This document shows positions 1-8,296 of a stretch of 18,506 nucleotides of DNA, in pieces. A program made the translations under genes and the position numbers. The stretch is taken from contig JBAMDO010000449.1 of NCBI GenBank assembly GCA_037074765.1, forward strand, positions 1 through 18,506. Reading direction: 5' to 3'. A model generated the notes under the pieces. It worked only from the letters and a program-made list of their open reading frames with translations. It searched no databases and was not told where the DNA came from. The stretch is from Mansonella perstans. Lineage: Eukaryota; Nematoda; Chromadorea; Rhabditida; Onchocercidae. Each line of letters starts with the position of its first letter. Position 1 is the stretch's first letter.

Positions 1-361
1 TTAAATTTAAACATAATTGAAAATAAATTAAATCATAAAATTGTCAATTAATTGGACTTGTTAATTAATCGAACAGATAATCAGTATTTTGCAATGAATG
101 GAAATAAAGTCATCCTAGGAAAATAGAAAAATTTGGTTGTTGAAAAAAAAATTCGATTGTTGAAAGAAAAGAAAATAGAAAAATTTGCTTGCTGAAAAAT
201 TTAAATCGAATAGTACGAATAGAGTACTAATATATCGAATTTGTTAAACAATTCCATTTATTATATATATGCAGTTTCTTTAAAAAAAATTAACATAAAA
301 CTAAATTGCTAAACATAATTAATTGATTAATTAATAAGTGTCAAATTGCAAAATATCTTAC
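1..361 (-). other. Receptor intron 2, 5' part (continues beyond the left edge)
   Basis: Noncoding, very A+T-rich sequence downstream of the exon 2 donor at 361-360. No acceptor followed by TM3-like coding sequence appears before the window ends, so the exon carrying ECL1/TM3 is outside. The plus strand has a short duplicated stretch near 136-200 (two similar copies containing AAAATAGAAAAATTTG). No other structure is evident. Confidence 0.75.
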
Positions 362-527
362 CGGCAAGAAATTTAGCAACATGAAATGGCATAACAAATA
401 TTGAAACGCATAAATCCGATGCTGCCAAAGAAACCAAAAAATAATTCTGCACTTTTTTCAGTGGACGATAACTGAATACAGAAATAACAACGAGTGAATT
501 TCCAGCAATTGTTATCATAATTATTAT
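362..527 (-). CDS. Receptor coding exon 2: rest of TM1, ICL1, TM2
   Basis: 166 bp, residues 66-120 plus one base. The acceptor is ATTACAG|ATAATA (AG at 529-528), in phase 0 and matching exon 1. The donor is GCCG|GTAAGA (GT at 361-360), leaving phase 1. The split codon begins with G and falls after FLA, where related receptors have a glycine just before the ECL1 tryptophan region. This makes a phase-1 junction inside that glycine codon plausible and predicts that the next exon starts with the remaining two bases of a Gly codon. It contains the GN motif of TM1, the basic ICL1, and the D of SLAASDL in TM2. Confidence 0.9.
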
Positions 528-1760
528 CTGTAATGATAACAACTTGATCTATTGTTTATTCAATGACACACAAACTACATCATTTAAAAAATTATTAAAA
601 CATTAAAAGAAAAAATTTTAAAAAAATCTTATCACAGCAAATATTTTTAAAGGGAAAATGACGTTTTAGATTATTTAGTTTTATATATATATGTGCATAT
701 ATTCGTGCAAAAAGAAACTGAAGAACTAAAATTTCTGTAACAAAATTTAAAATTCAGTGTTTATTGATTGCGATTATTTTATAAACATTGTGGTTTTTTC
801 CTTTTTTCTTAGAATGTAAATGATTTTAAAAAAGTAGTTGAAATGGTTGCAATATTTTGAAGTTTTCTTCCTCTCTCCCTGTTTCTCTCACTCCTTCTTG
901 TTAAAACATTAAAATAAATTTCAATTTAGAAATATTTTTCTTCTTTTATAATTTTAAAAATTTGTTTTATAATCAATGAAAAAATTATTTGTTGACAATA
1001 TTTTTCCTTAAATATTCATAACAAATATATCCGTGGGATAAATGAATTTTATCCAGAATATATTTTCATGATTTCAATGAATATATCCATATCATAAATT
1101 CAATTTCCAATTTTCGCATTATCAATGCTTTCAATTGATTGGCCATACATTAAAATTTATCAATAAAACATAAATGCATTTTAAGCAAACATTTTCTTAC
1201 TTTTTGAGAGTTTGGGAATAATTTTTGACCATGATTTAATTCATTTTTCCTTTTTTTTTTTTTTAAAATTTCTTTAATTATCATATGCACATATATACAT
1301 TTAAATCAATCATCTAATTTAAAATTATCGCTCTTTAATAAAAACATATAAAATATCGAATTTGTTTCAAACTCCTTTTTAATTTTAATATTTTTGTTAA
1401 AAAAAAAAAAGAAAATAATAAAATGTATTTAACACTTTAATCTATAAAATTTTTACATGTTTAATATCAATTTTTTCTTTAAATTCTTCAACACATTTGG
1501 TCTGCAGAAATTCAAATTAAAGGTTGATTTTTGAAAAAATAACATGAAATATATTTTTTACTTACCACATATGTAACAGTTCCAATAAGTAGTTCAGCAA
1601 CTAGAAGATTCTTCGAATCTAACCATGTAGAATATTGTTGTTGCATTTGATGAAATGAATGTTTATTCAATTGTTGATCAGAATTATTAATTTTAAGATT
1701 AATAATTGATGAATTAAGCAGTTCATCTTGGACTGATAATATTTTAGCAATAACCATCAT
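362..1760 (-). CDS. 5' part of a biogenic-amine GPCR (tyramine/octopamine-like), partial
   Basis: Two minus-strand exons, 1566-1760 and 362-527, join in phase 0 to give residues 1-120 of a class A seven-helix receptor; the rest lies beyond the left edge. Such receptors sit in the plasma membrane, bind an amine outside and signal through G proteins. Visible in the joined protein: an extracellular N-terminus (1-56) with sequons at N16 and N25, TM1 (about 57-83) with the GNSLVV motif (N75 is the TM1 reference asparagine), ICL1 RPLKKVQ (86-92), and TM2 (about 93-115) with SLAASDL (D103 is the conserved sodium-site aspartate) and MPF (111-113). The segment YRPLKKVQNYFLVSLA matches my memory of invertebrate tyramine/octopamine receptors better than dopamine or serotonin receptors, but subtype and ligand cannot be fixed from TM1-TM2. 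No frameshift or stop is seen. Class A aminergic membership is firm; the amine is inference. Confidence 0.88.
528..1565 (-). other. Receptor intron 1 (1,038 bp, phase 0, splits TM1)
   Basis: Bounded by GTAAGT (1565-1560) and a CAG acceptor (530-528) on the minus strand. The phases on both sides agree and the joined protein forms a continuous TM1. The intron is A+T-rich. It includes a CT-rich stretch on the plus strand (about 866-900), a T-run (about 1252-1264) and an A-run (about 1400-1410). No ORF, RNA gene or mobile element is recognised within it. Confidence 0.85.
1566..1760 (-). CDS. Receptor coding exon 1: start codon, N-terminus, first half of TM1
   Basis: Residues 1-65. Two ATG codons are in tandem at 1760 and 1757. 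The first has T at -3 and A at +4 (weak context); the second has A at -3 and G at +4 (strong), so initiation may favour Met2. An in-frame TAA three codons upstream (1769-1767) rules out a longer reading frame in this exon. The exon ends at GTG|GTAAGT, with donor GT at 1565-1564, in phase 0. The N-terminus is polar and Asn/Gln-rich, lacks an obvious signal peptide (normal for aminergic receptors) and carries sequons NSS (16-18) and NNS (25-27). Reading past the donor adds only an A+T-rich tail with no receptor character, which supports splicing here. Confidence 0.82.
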
Positions 1761-1790
1761 TGATAATTACTGCCGTTGTTGTAGTTGCTC

Positions 1791-1834
<44 letters not shown>

Positions 1835-1967
1835 AGCACAATTGTTCTTCAGAAAAAAGTTCTTTTTTGTATTTCAGTAATAAATTTAATGATGATAATT
1901 ATTTAAATTATATTTACTAATCAATAACATAATAAGTGTTATTATCCTAACTATTCTTAGGGCATTT
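1761..1967 (-). promoter_or_regulatory. Putative receptor 5' leader (5' UTR)
   Basis: Sequence immediately upstream of the start codon on the minus strand, as far as a possible splice acceptor at 1969-1968. It contains a long CAA repeat near the start codon and at least two upstream ATGs: one at 1965 that reads ATG-CCC-TAA (a two-codon ORF) and one at 1930 that opens a 14-codon ORF. If transcribed, such upstream ORFs could dampen receptor translation. Where the transcript begins is not shown by the sequence. If transcription instead starts inside this interval, the upstream ATGs may be absent from the mRNA. Confidence 0.4.
1791..1834. repeat. (TTG)n microsatellite, (CAA)n in receptor mRNA sense
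   Basis: A perfect trinucleotide tract of about 44 bp (14-15 units) on the plus strand, with an imperfect flank (about 1775-1790) toward the receptor ATG. In the minus-strand transcript it would be CAA repeats lying 31-74 bases before the start codon. It does not extend the reading frame, because an in-frame TAA lies between it and the ATG, so it encodes no polyglutamine in this frame. CAA repeats are unstructured in RNA; a role in translation is only inference. Confidence 0.95.
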
Positions 1968-1968
1968 C

Positions 1969-1969
<1 letters not shown>
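1968..1969 (-). other. Candidate 3' splice site of the receptor leader exon
   Basis: Minus-strand CTCTCTCTCTCTAG|AAATGCC. A long uninterrupted pyrimidine tract runs directly into AG, with no other AG close upstream. If used, the leader exon would span 1967 to 1566 and an upstream noncoding exon must exist. No expression evidence is available, and pyrimidine tracts are common in this window. Confidence 0.35.

Positions 1970-2007
<38 letters not shown>
1970..2007. repeat. (GA)n dinucleotide microsatellite within a purine tract
   Basis: About 18 perfect GA units on the plus strand, continuing as imperfect purine-rich sequence to about 2050. On the minus strand it is (CT)n immediately followed by TAG, an ideal polypyrimidine tract for a 3' splice site just upstream of the receptor leader. 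It could alternatively act as a GAGA-type promoter element. Either role is inference. Confidence 0.95.
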
Positions 2008-2014
<7 letters not shown>

Positions 2015-2125
2015 AGAAAGAGAGAGTAGAGAAAAAGGAGAAAAAAAGAATAATACAATAGAAAACCGATTCATCTAATTATGTAATAGATTTATCTTAT
2101 AAGCATATGATATAACCGTCCTTTG

Positions 2126-2190
2126 CTTTTTTTCTTCCCTTTGCTTTTTCTCTTTCTCTCTCCCTCTCTCTATCTTTCTTTCTCTGTTTA
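2126..2190. repeat. Pyrimidine-rich (CT/T) tract
   Basis: The plus strand is almost purely C and T over about 60 bp, with CTCTCTCCCTCTCTC runs. It lies about 80-120 bp from the GA purine tract and is imperfectly complementary to it, so the two could pair as a foldback. No coding function. Confidence 0.8.
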
Positions 2191-5100
2191 TTTTCATCTT
2201 TCTCTTATTTAATTCTTGCTACTTTTTTTTTAAAATGAAAAAGTACAAAATGTTTGTTGAAAACCAAAAAAAGATATTCCATCTGTGGTAATATCATAAA
2301 TTTTTGTAAGTATATTTTAAAATATTCATTATTTCAGTAATTTTTCATTTTTCATTTTCAAATTATCATTTCTTGTTTTCTTTTCCTCAACTTTACTTAA
2401 AGTGAATTGTTGGACTGGAAAGTTTACAAAGTTTTTTTCTCTTCATCAATTACACTTCTTTTTTTTTATTTCCCTTTTAACTTTTTTTTTTTTTTGTTTA
2501 GTTTTGACTTTTTTTCTCACATCGATCAAAATATACTTTTTTTTTGTTCAAATTTTGTTTAAATGCTACTCAAATGAGAAAATTGTCAAAAAAAAAAAAA
2601 AAAAAAAGTTTAGAAACAAAAAACAAAAAGAGAAAAGTAAAATGAAAAGAGAGAGAAAGAAGTAAATAGAAAATTAATAGAGAGAATTATTTTATTTCAT
2701 AATATAAAATTAGCATTTTTTTTTTTTTTTTTGAGAGTTTATAAAATATTACATTATGTAATGCTCCCCATATATACCAAGATAAAAATATGACAATGTA
2801 TTCTTAATCTTTTATTTTTTTAAAAATTTCTAATTGCTCTTCGTTTTTTTCTCTCTTTCCTCTTCCTCTAACTCTATCTTCCTTGCTCTCTTGCCATTAA
2901 AATGTGCAATTAAAAAATGCGCAAAGAAATGATGATAACAAAATCTGAAATTCTACTCCTTGAATTGTGATGAGTAATTTGATATATTCGTCCATACATT
3001 TAAAATAGAAAAGATTATAATTAGTTTGAATTTATGAAAATATGTGGAAAATAGAAATTCAACATTTGAATTTACAAAATATAATATACAGTAATAGGAT
3101 ATTAAGTAAATAAATTTACGATAACAAATACATTGATAGTATAAATGTACAGGTAAAAGTAAGAGAAAAAAAAAAAAACAATATGAAATGAAATATAAAA
3201 TTGGTAGCTTTTTATCTCTCTTAAAACTGCTATATTCAGAAAAAGAGTCGCATAAAATGTCACAGCTAAAAGTGATGTTCATGTCATCTTGTGAAATTCA
3301 TGATGATACATACTTGACATAATGTGCTTAATGAAAAAGGCTATTTTAAGAAAATCAAAAAAAAAAAAAAAATCCCTTCATTCAAATTGTTCATTTCATT
3401 CTTCTTTTAAATTATTAACAATCATTAAAAATTACAAAAAAAAAAAAAATCGTCTATTTCATTTTCAGAAAATAAAAAGAAAAAAAGAAAAGCCTAATTA
3501 CATCAATTTAAATTTCATAACGTATTTCATTTCTATCACTCAATCTAGTAAATACGAACAAAAATTTCATTTCTAAAAATAATCTTTATTATTATGCAAA
3601 ATTTCAAACTACTTATACATTCAATCTCTTTAATGATAAGGATTAATTGCATGTGAATGACAGAATGATAAATAAACAACTATTAATGTCATACTGTTCA
3701 AAACTAGAAAGACTTAAAATTTCAAGCATACACTTCAATTTGTTATTATATTTTTGAAAAAAATCGATTTTCAAGTAGTGCCATAAGTAATAATAACATT
3801 AATTTTTTTTTTTACTACAATAAGATTTGCTAAAATTTGTTGCAGTATTAAAATAAGGAAAGTAAAACATTACAAAAATTATTGATAAAAAAAAAAGCAT
3901 TTCATTCATAAAATTAATGGCAGAAAAAGTTAGGGAAAAATTAATCGAGTTAATAATAAAACTGGAAATCTTTTAAATCATACAACGAAATGCATCAATT
4001 ATGGATGAATTGAGACGAAGAGTTTTAAGTTTAATTTTTGAAAAAATATAAAATACAGCTTTTGAGTTGGCTAGCGATTACTTGAGACACTTAACTAAAT
4101 AAAATGACTGAAAAGTTCTCTGAGATAATAGGTTATGATTTAACAGAAAAAGGAGAAAAAAAGAAAGAAAAGGAAAAAAGAAGAGAATGGAAAGGATATT
4201 TTAACAAGCATATTGTCATATTAAAGGTGGTACATGTCAATCACAGGAAGATATTATCCTCAATAACTACCTGATTTTATGAAAAATATTACAAAAATTA
4301 TAATAAGGAGAAATGTTAGTCAATGAATTTTTTTTGAAGCTGTCAACAAAATATTTAAATTTGTTAATAAATTGTTACACACACTAACATAAATTTATTT
4401 ATTTATGCATCATTATAATTTTTTCCAAACAAGTATTGTGTTAATAAATACACATTGTAATTATTATTTATTAATCAATTTATAAAATTTTTTAATTTTT
4501 CCTGCTTTCATTTTTTTTTTATCATTTTATAATTCTATGAATGTATAAATATTATTTCAATATATTTAGATTGTCAATGACAATATTTTCTTCCATTCAC
4601 TTAAATTTTCTCAGTTTTTCTCTTTAGGATTTTATTTTTTTGTTTGTTTTTGTTACCTAGTTATCTTATCATTAATTTATCTCGTTTTTTCTTTTGCCAT
4701 TTAATTTATCTCCAACTGTAATTTTCTTTATCATTTAGATTTAATCTTAAAATACTTTGATGGTAAAATGATTCAACAATGGCAGTTGAATGTTTCCATG
4801 AACTGCATTCTCTATTCAAAATTTCATAATTGATATTGTTTCAAAAATGGCATTTCATGATATTTCATTGCACAAACATACACATATATTACGAATTTAT
4901 TAATAATGTATTAATTAATCTTTGAGTTCAAATCTTTTCATTACCACAACATTTATTATTTGAGGATCTTTCGGATTTTAAAAAGTTAGCAGCAATAGTT
5001 TTTAAATACAAAGTGCGCTTCAGTTCACTTCGAACCTAGCAACGTTTGCATTAAACTTCTGCTATGCTAATTTAAAAAAAAAAGAAGAACTTACATCTAT

Positions 5101-5584
5101 TATTACTTAATCAAGGTAAAAGCAACTGAGATAAAATTTTTTATTCTTTAAAGAAAAAAGAAAAGTATTTATCAAAAATACATCAAAAAAATTGTTGGCA
5201 ATTATTTGTGATAAATTTTTCATCATTTAATATCAAGTTTGTTTTCAAAAATTTTCTCTTTTTTCATAGCATATAAATTACTAGTTAGTAAAAAAGAAAA
5301 AAAATGTATTTGAACTTCTTACAAAGTACAAAATACTTCTTTCTCTACTAAAATATCAATTGGATTTAATCACTACTTCACGTCGGAAAAATACTTTTTT
5401 ATAATAAAGAAAGTGAATTTTAAAACTTTCCAAAAAATTCAAGTAATGGTTGATAATGTTGTGCAAAATTTTGCAACTGATTTAAAGTTATGAGGAAAGA
5501 GTTTAACATTTAAAAATCTAATGAGGTGTAAACTGAGACTTCGTTTTTTTAATCCAATTGAAAGCAAAATACTTTCATCATCTT
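2191..5584. other. Gene-free A+T-rich region
   Basis: No recognisable gene. The longest open frame is 2953-3282 on the minus strand (109 codons), dominated by F, Y, I and S as expected from T-rich DNA, and without a family I recognise. Notable low-complexity elements are A20 at 2588-2607, T17 at 2716-2732, a CT-rich stretch at about 2845-2895 and A-rich patches near 3356-3372 and 3436-3449. Around 4390-4410 there is a small foldback with CATAAAT/ATTTATG arms. I see nothing else. Confidence 0.7.
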
Positions 5585-5856
5585 TGCAAGAATAAAATAT
5601 ATATAAAGAGTGAAAGTAAAATGATCCGTTTCAATTTCTATTTTAACTATGACAAATTAATTTGAAAAATAAACATGAAAATAGTAAGCTAGTTTGTCTG
5701 ACTAGCTTATGTACTATGAAAAATGATTACGATTTCTACTGTATCCGTTTCAATTTCTATTTTAACTCATGAATGATTGCAATATCATTGTAGAATTTAC
5801 GCAAAATGTGTAGTTTTTCTGTAATTTGTCTAATATTGGTGCAAGAATAAAATATA
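5585..5856. repeat. Nested direct repeats flanking a hairpin
   Basis: A 25-bp perfect direct repeat beginning ATCCGTTTCAATTTC occurs at 5624-5648 and 5743-5767. An outer 17-bp repeat (TGCAAGAATAAAATATA) occurs at 5585-5601 and 5840-5856, giving an outer-inner-inner-outer order. Between the inner copies lies a stem-loop (5685-5709). The arrangement looks like an old local duplication or a worn nonautonomous element. No terminal inverted repeat or reading frame supports a named transposon class. Confidence 0.7.
5685..5709. repeat. Perfect 9-bp stem, 7-nt loop inverted repeat
   Basis: TAAGCTAGT at 5685-5693 pairs with ACTAGCTTA at 5701-5709 around TTGTCTG. The outer flanks continue with a small bulge (TAG / CTA). 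The arms are less A+T-biased than their surroundings, which makes a chance foldback somewhat less likely. Confidence 0.75.
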
Positions 5857-6575
5857 AATCTTCTTACCACAATTAATCATTAGCCATAAATCGAAATGGT
5901 ACTTTTCAATTCAAAATTTCGTTTTTCTTGCTCTTTTTACGAAAAATTCACCACTCATATTTTTGTACTTTACCATCATATTGAACAATAAAGTTTGGCA
6001 TTATATCTTCTCCAATCATAAACAAACAACTTATCCGATTAAATAAATCAACAAATCATTACACACTTTAAAAAATCTGATGAATTAAATTTAAATTAAC
6101 CAAATATCAAAAAAGATCAATTCAAAAAAGAGTGAGAATAAATGAATGATTTCATTAAAACTGGACAAAATTTTGAGTGAAATAACATTTTGTATTGAAA
6201 TGTATCTTGTGCAAAATAGATTTTACTAATAGCTTTTCAGCATATCATTTTCACTTGTAAACAACTGCCATCCAAAAAATTGACAATGTGAAAAGGAGGA
6301 AAATTTGATTAAATAATATTAGCGTTAGCTAAAAAGAAAACGAAGCAATTTGATGAAAATGTGAGGCTTAATTAGCTTAGAAAACATCTACATAAGGCCC
6401 AAAATTTATGGCTGTCTTTTTGATGTTCTCTTAAAGTTCTGGAAATAGTTGCTATAGTCTGTTGTAGCTGAGTAGGATAATATAAAAATATGTCAAGCAA
6501 ATAAATGGATAAAATGATTCAGTAGAGAAATGACAAAAAGAGGAATGAATGATAAGTTAGGAAAGAAGATCAAAA
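5857..6575. other. Gene-free A+T-rich stretch
   Basis: No ORF or RNA gene is recognised. Composition between about 6380 and 6480 is more balanced than its surroundings. A TATAAAAATA string at about 6481-6490 lies some 90 bp before the ATG at 6576, but such strings are expected by chance in DNA this rich in A+T. Confidence 0.6.
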
Positions 6576-6929
6576 ATGCATTCCGACTTCAGGCTTTCCT
6601 TTTTGTTTCAAATATTCGGCAGTTTCATGTCAAATATCGATTCACATATATTGCTACTAAATTACTGTATCATCATCATTAACTGCCATTCAAATATATG
6701 TTACATAATTGAGGCAAATATATGTGTGAACACAAATATAGGCATGATTGAGGCTCAAATATTAATTAATTGTTTTGAATTTTCTCCTATCCATAGAAAG
6801 CGTTGCTTTGTCTTTCTTCTCCTTTTTGCTGTTATTATTTGCTCATTAATTATAATAACAAATGTCATTATAAAAACAAGAAAATGTATCAAACAAACGG
6901 CATTTTTTCATTTTAATGAAAAACGATAA
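6576..6929 (+). CDS. Unrecognised 117-codon ORF with one predicted membrane segment
   Basis: The longest open frame in the window, with an in-frame TAG shortly before the ATG (6558-6560), so it is a self-contained ATG-to-TAA frame. The ATG has A at -3. I recognise no family. The protein has eight cysteines (31, 37, 42, 50, 66, 77, 89, 104). A strongly hydrophobic stretch at about 77-99 is bracketed by basic HRKR (73-76) and KTRKCIK (100-106) and resembles a single membrane-spanning helix with a short basic tail. The middle contains a loose repeat (IEANIC near 45-50, IEAQIL near 58-63) caused by repeated CAAATAT-type DNA. It has more G+C than its surroundings. Against a real gene: heavy Ile/Asn/Phe use typical of A+T-rich noise, no recognised partner exons and no neighbouring gene. 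It may be a lineage-specific gene, an exon, or chance. Confidence 0.2.
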   Translation: MHSDFRLSFLFQIFGSFMSNIDSHILLLNYCIIIINCHSNICYIIEANICVNTNIGMIEAQILINCFEFSPIHRKRCFVFLLLFAVIICSLIIITNVIIKTRKCIKQTAFFHFNEKR

Positions 6930-7017
6930 AAAAACATTTTTTCATTTCAAATTTTAAATTGCAAAAATTTATCAAACAATTTCATATACAAAAAGACATT
7001 TTTTATTTCAAATTTTA
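6901..7017. repeat. Three imperfect direct copies of a CATTTTTTCATTT motif
   Basis: Copies at 6901-6914, 6935-6956 and 6997-7017 share CATTTTTT(C)ATTT, the last two continuing CAAATTTTA. TATCAAACAA also appears twice (about 6887 and 6970), so a unit of about 80 bp seems to have been duplicated and then diverged. The first copy overlaps the 3' end of the ORF ending at 6929. Confidence 0.55.
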
Positions 7018-8266
7018 TCAATTATAGAATTAGAAAAATAATTTAAATAATAAATTTCGAAACGTTTCTAGAAATGCTTGAAAATAATTTCAATAAATAA
7101 GCAAAAAAACACAGCAAAAAAAGCCTATATTTGTCAAATCTCAAGTGTGCTTCCAGAAAAAAAATTGCTACTGCAGTTTGAAATGGTTTAAACCATTTGT
7201 CACAGCGGTTAAAAAATTCCTAGACATATTTACGAAATTAAATTTCGCAAATGGATGCATTATAAAATCAAAATAACATTTTAATTAGCTTGCTAAATAT
7301 TTTGTTGTTAATTCAAAAAAAAAAAAAAAAAAGCAGACGCACAATGGTAAGTATTAACTAGAAATGTAAACGGAAATATGTAATATATATTGTGATAAAA
7401 TTAGAACTAAAATTTTCATTGAAACCTTACTTGCAATCAGCCCTTAGTTGAATGAATAAAATGCTGCTGACAAAAAAAAGAAACAAATAACTTTTAATAA
7501 GTTGACAAATTTCAGCTTTATTGAATGAATGGAAAGAGAACTGCTAAAAGTTGCAACCTTAAATTTTAATGATGTAAAAACTTTCGTGATGTAGAGTAAT
7601 TTTTAAATTTAAACAAATTTTCTGGATTTGTTGAGCTGGGAAGTAATTCATTGATTCTTTTCTCTGTTTAATAGTCTCTAACTTTAGCCCCAAAAATATG
7701 CATAATTTTGCTAATTTGACAGACAAATTTTTTTTTTTCTTTTTGAAAAAAAGCACTTTTGATTTTAATGATGTTCACATGAAGTTTTTTCCGTTTTTTT
7801 TTTTCAAATTACGTATCGTATATTGAACTCATATTGAACACCAATACAGTGTGTCGAATTTGGTGTAAAAGTAACAAATGTAAGTCATTTGGAAACTAAT
7901 TAATGGTTTAATATTATATTGTATGAAAATTTTGACAATTAATCTCCATTTTTTCCCTTAGTGTTTAAAATTGATCGAATTCTTGAATACTGAAATTTTC
8001 AATAAATTAAAAAGTTTTGAATTATTAATATTTGATAAAGCATCAATGCTGTAAAGATGAAAAAAAAAAAAAAAAACAGAAAAAAAGAAGAAAACAAAAA
8101 TAAGCGAAGCAAAGCATAGCAATCGTAATTACTGTAATTGAACATTTTTGGGCTAAATATTATAAAGAAAAGTTAGGAAATGCATCCAATGATTTCTGCT
8201 AATTTTATTTTCATTTTTTCTTCCCTTCCTTTTTGTGTTAATGAAATTTAGAAGAAAAAAAAAGGC
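7018..8266. other. Gene-free A+T-rich stretch
   Basis: No gene is recognised. A minus-strand frame at 7559-7756 (65 codons, Lys-rich start) has no family I know. Features seen are the palindrome at 7181-7198, A18 at 7315-7332, A17 at 8060-8076 and a donor-like AATG|GTAAGT at 7343-7352 without a convincing upstream acceptor. Confidence 0.6.
7181..7198. repeat. 18-bp perfect palindrome
   Basis: AAATGGTTTAAACCATTT reads the same on both strands with no spacer. The immediate flanks do not extend it. It could be a binding site for a dimeric factor or chance; no gene is adjacent. Confidence 0.85.
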
Positions 8267-8296
8267 TGTCGTTATAGGGTGATATGTCGTTATAGG
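8267..8296. repeat. 18-bp tandem duplication (about 1.7 copies)
   Basis: TGTCGTTATAGG occurs at 8267-8278 and again at 8285-8296, an exact 18-bp period. The G+C of the unit is above local background. Probably replication slippage. Confidence 0.8.

Noticed and set aside
1886..2074. Minus-strand ORF rich in Ser-Leu repeats
   Set aside because: It is a translation of the CT microsatellite; no mixed-composition coding sequence.
2402..2665. Plus-strand 87-codon ORF rich in Phe and Lys
   Set aside because: Runs through T and A homopolymers; composition artefact.
2953..3282. Minus-strand 109-codon hydrophobic ORF
   Set aside because: Phe/Tyr/Ile/Ser-rich with a homopolymer-encoded FFFFLLLL; no motif, no splice context, consistent with a T-rich chance frame.
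3322..3576. Plus-strand 84-codon Lys-rich ORF
   Set aside because: Driven by A-runs; no recognisable domain.
4920..4945. GAGTTCAAATC-like tRNA B-box
   Set aside because: No A-box, acceptor stem or cloverleaf can be built around it.
7315..7352. Plus-strand start exon ending CACAATG|GTAAGT
   Set aside because: The donor is perfect, but it is preceded by an A18 run with no exon or acceptor, and several GTAAGT strings are expected by chance in this window.
7559..7756. Minus-strand 65-codon ORF
   Set aside because: No family, no splice or promoter context; the Lys-rich start comes from a T-run on the other strand.
8060..8076. Poly(A) tail of a retroposed gene copy
   Set aside because: No coding or SINE-like body upstream and no target-site duplication; treated as a simple A-run.
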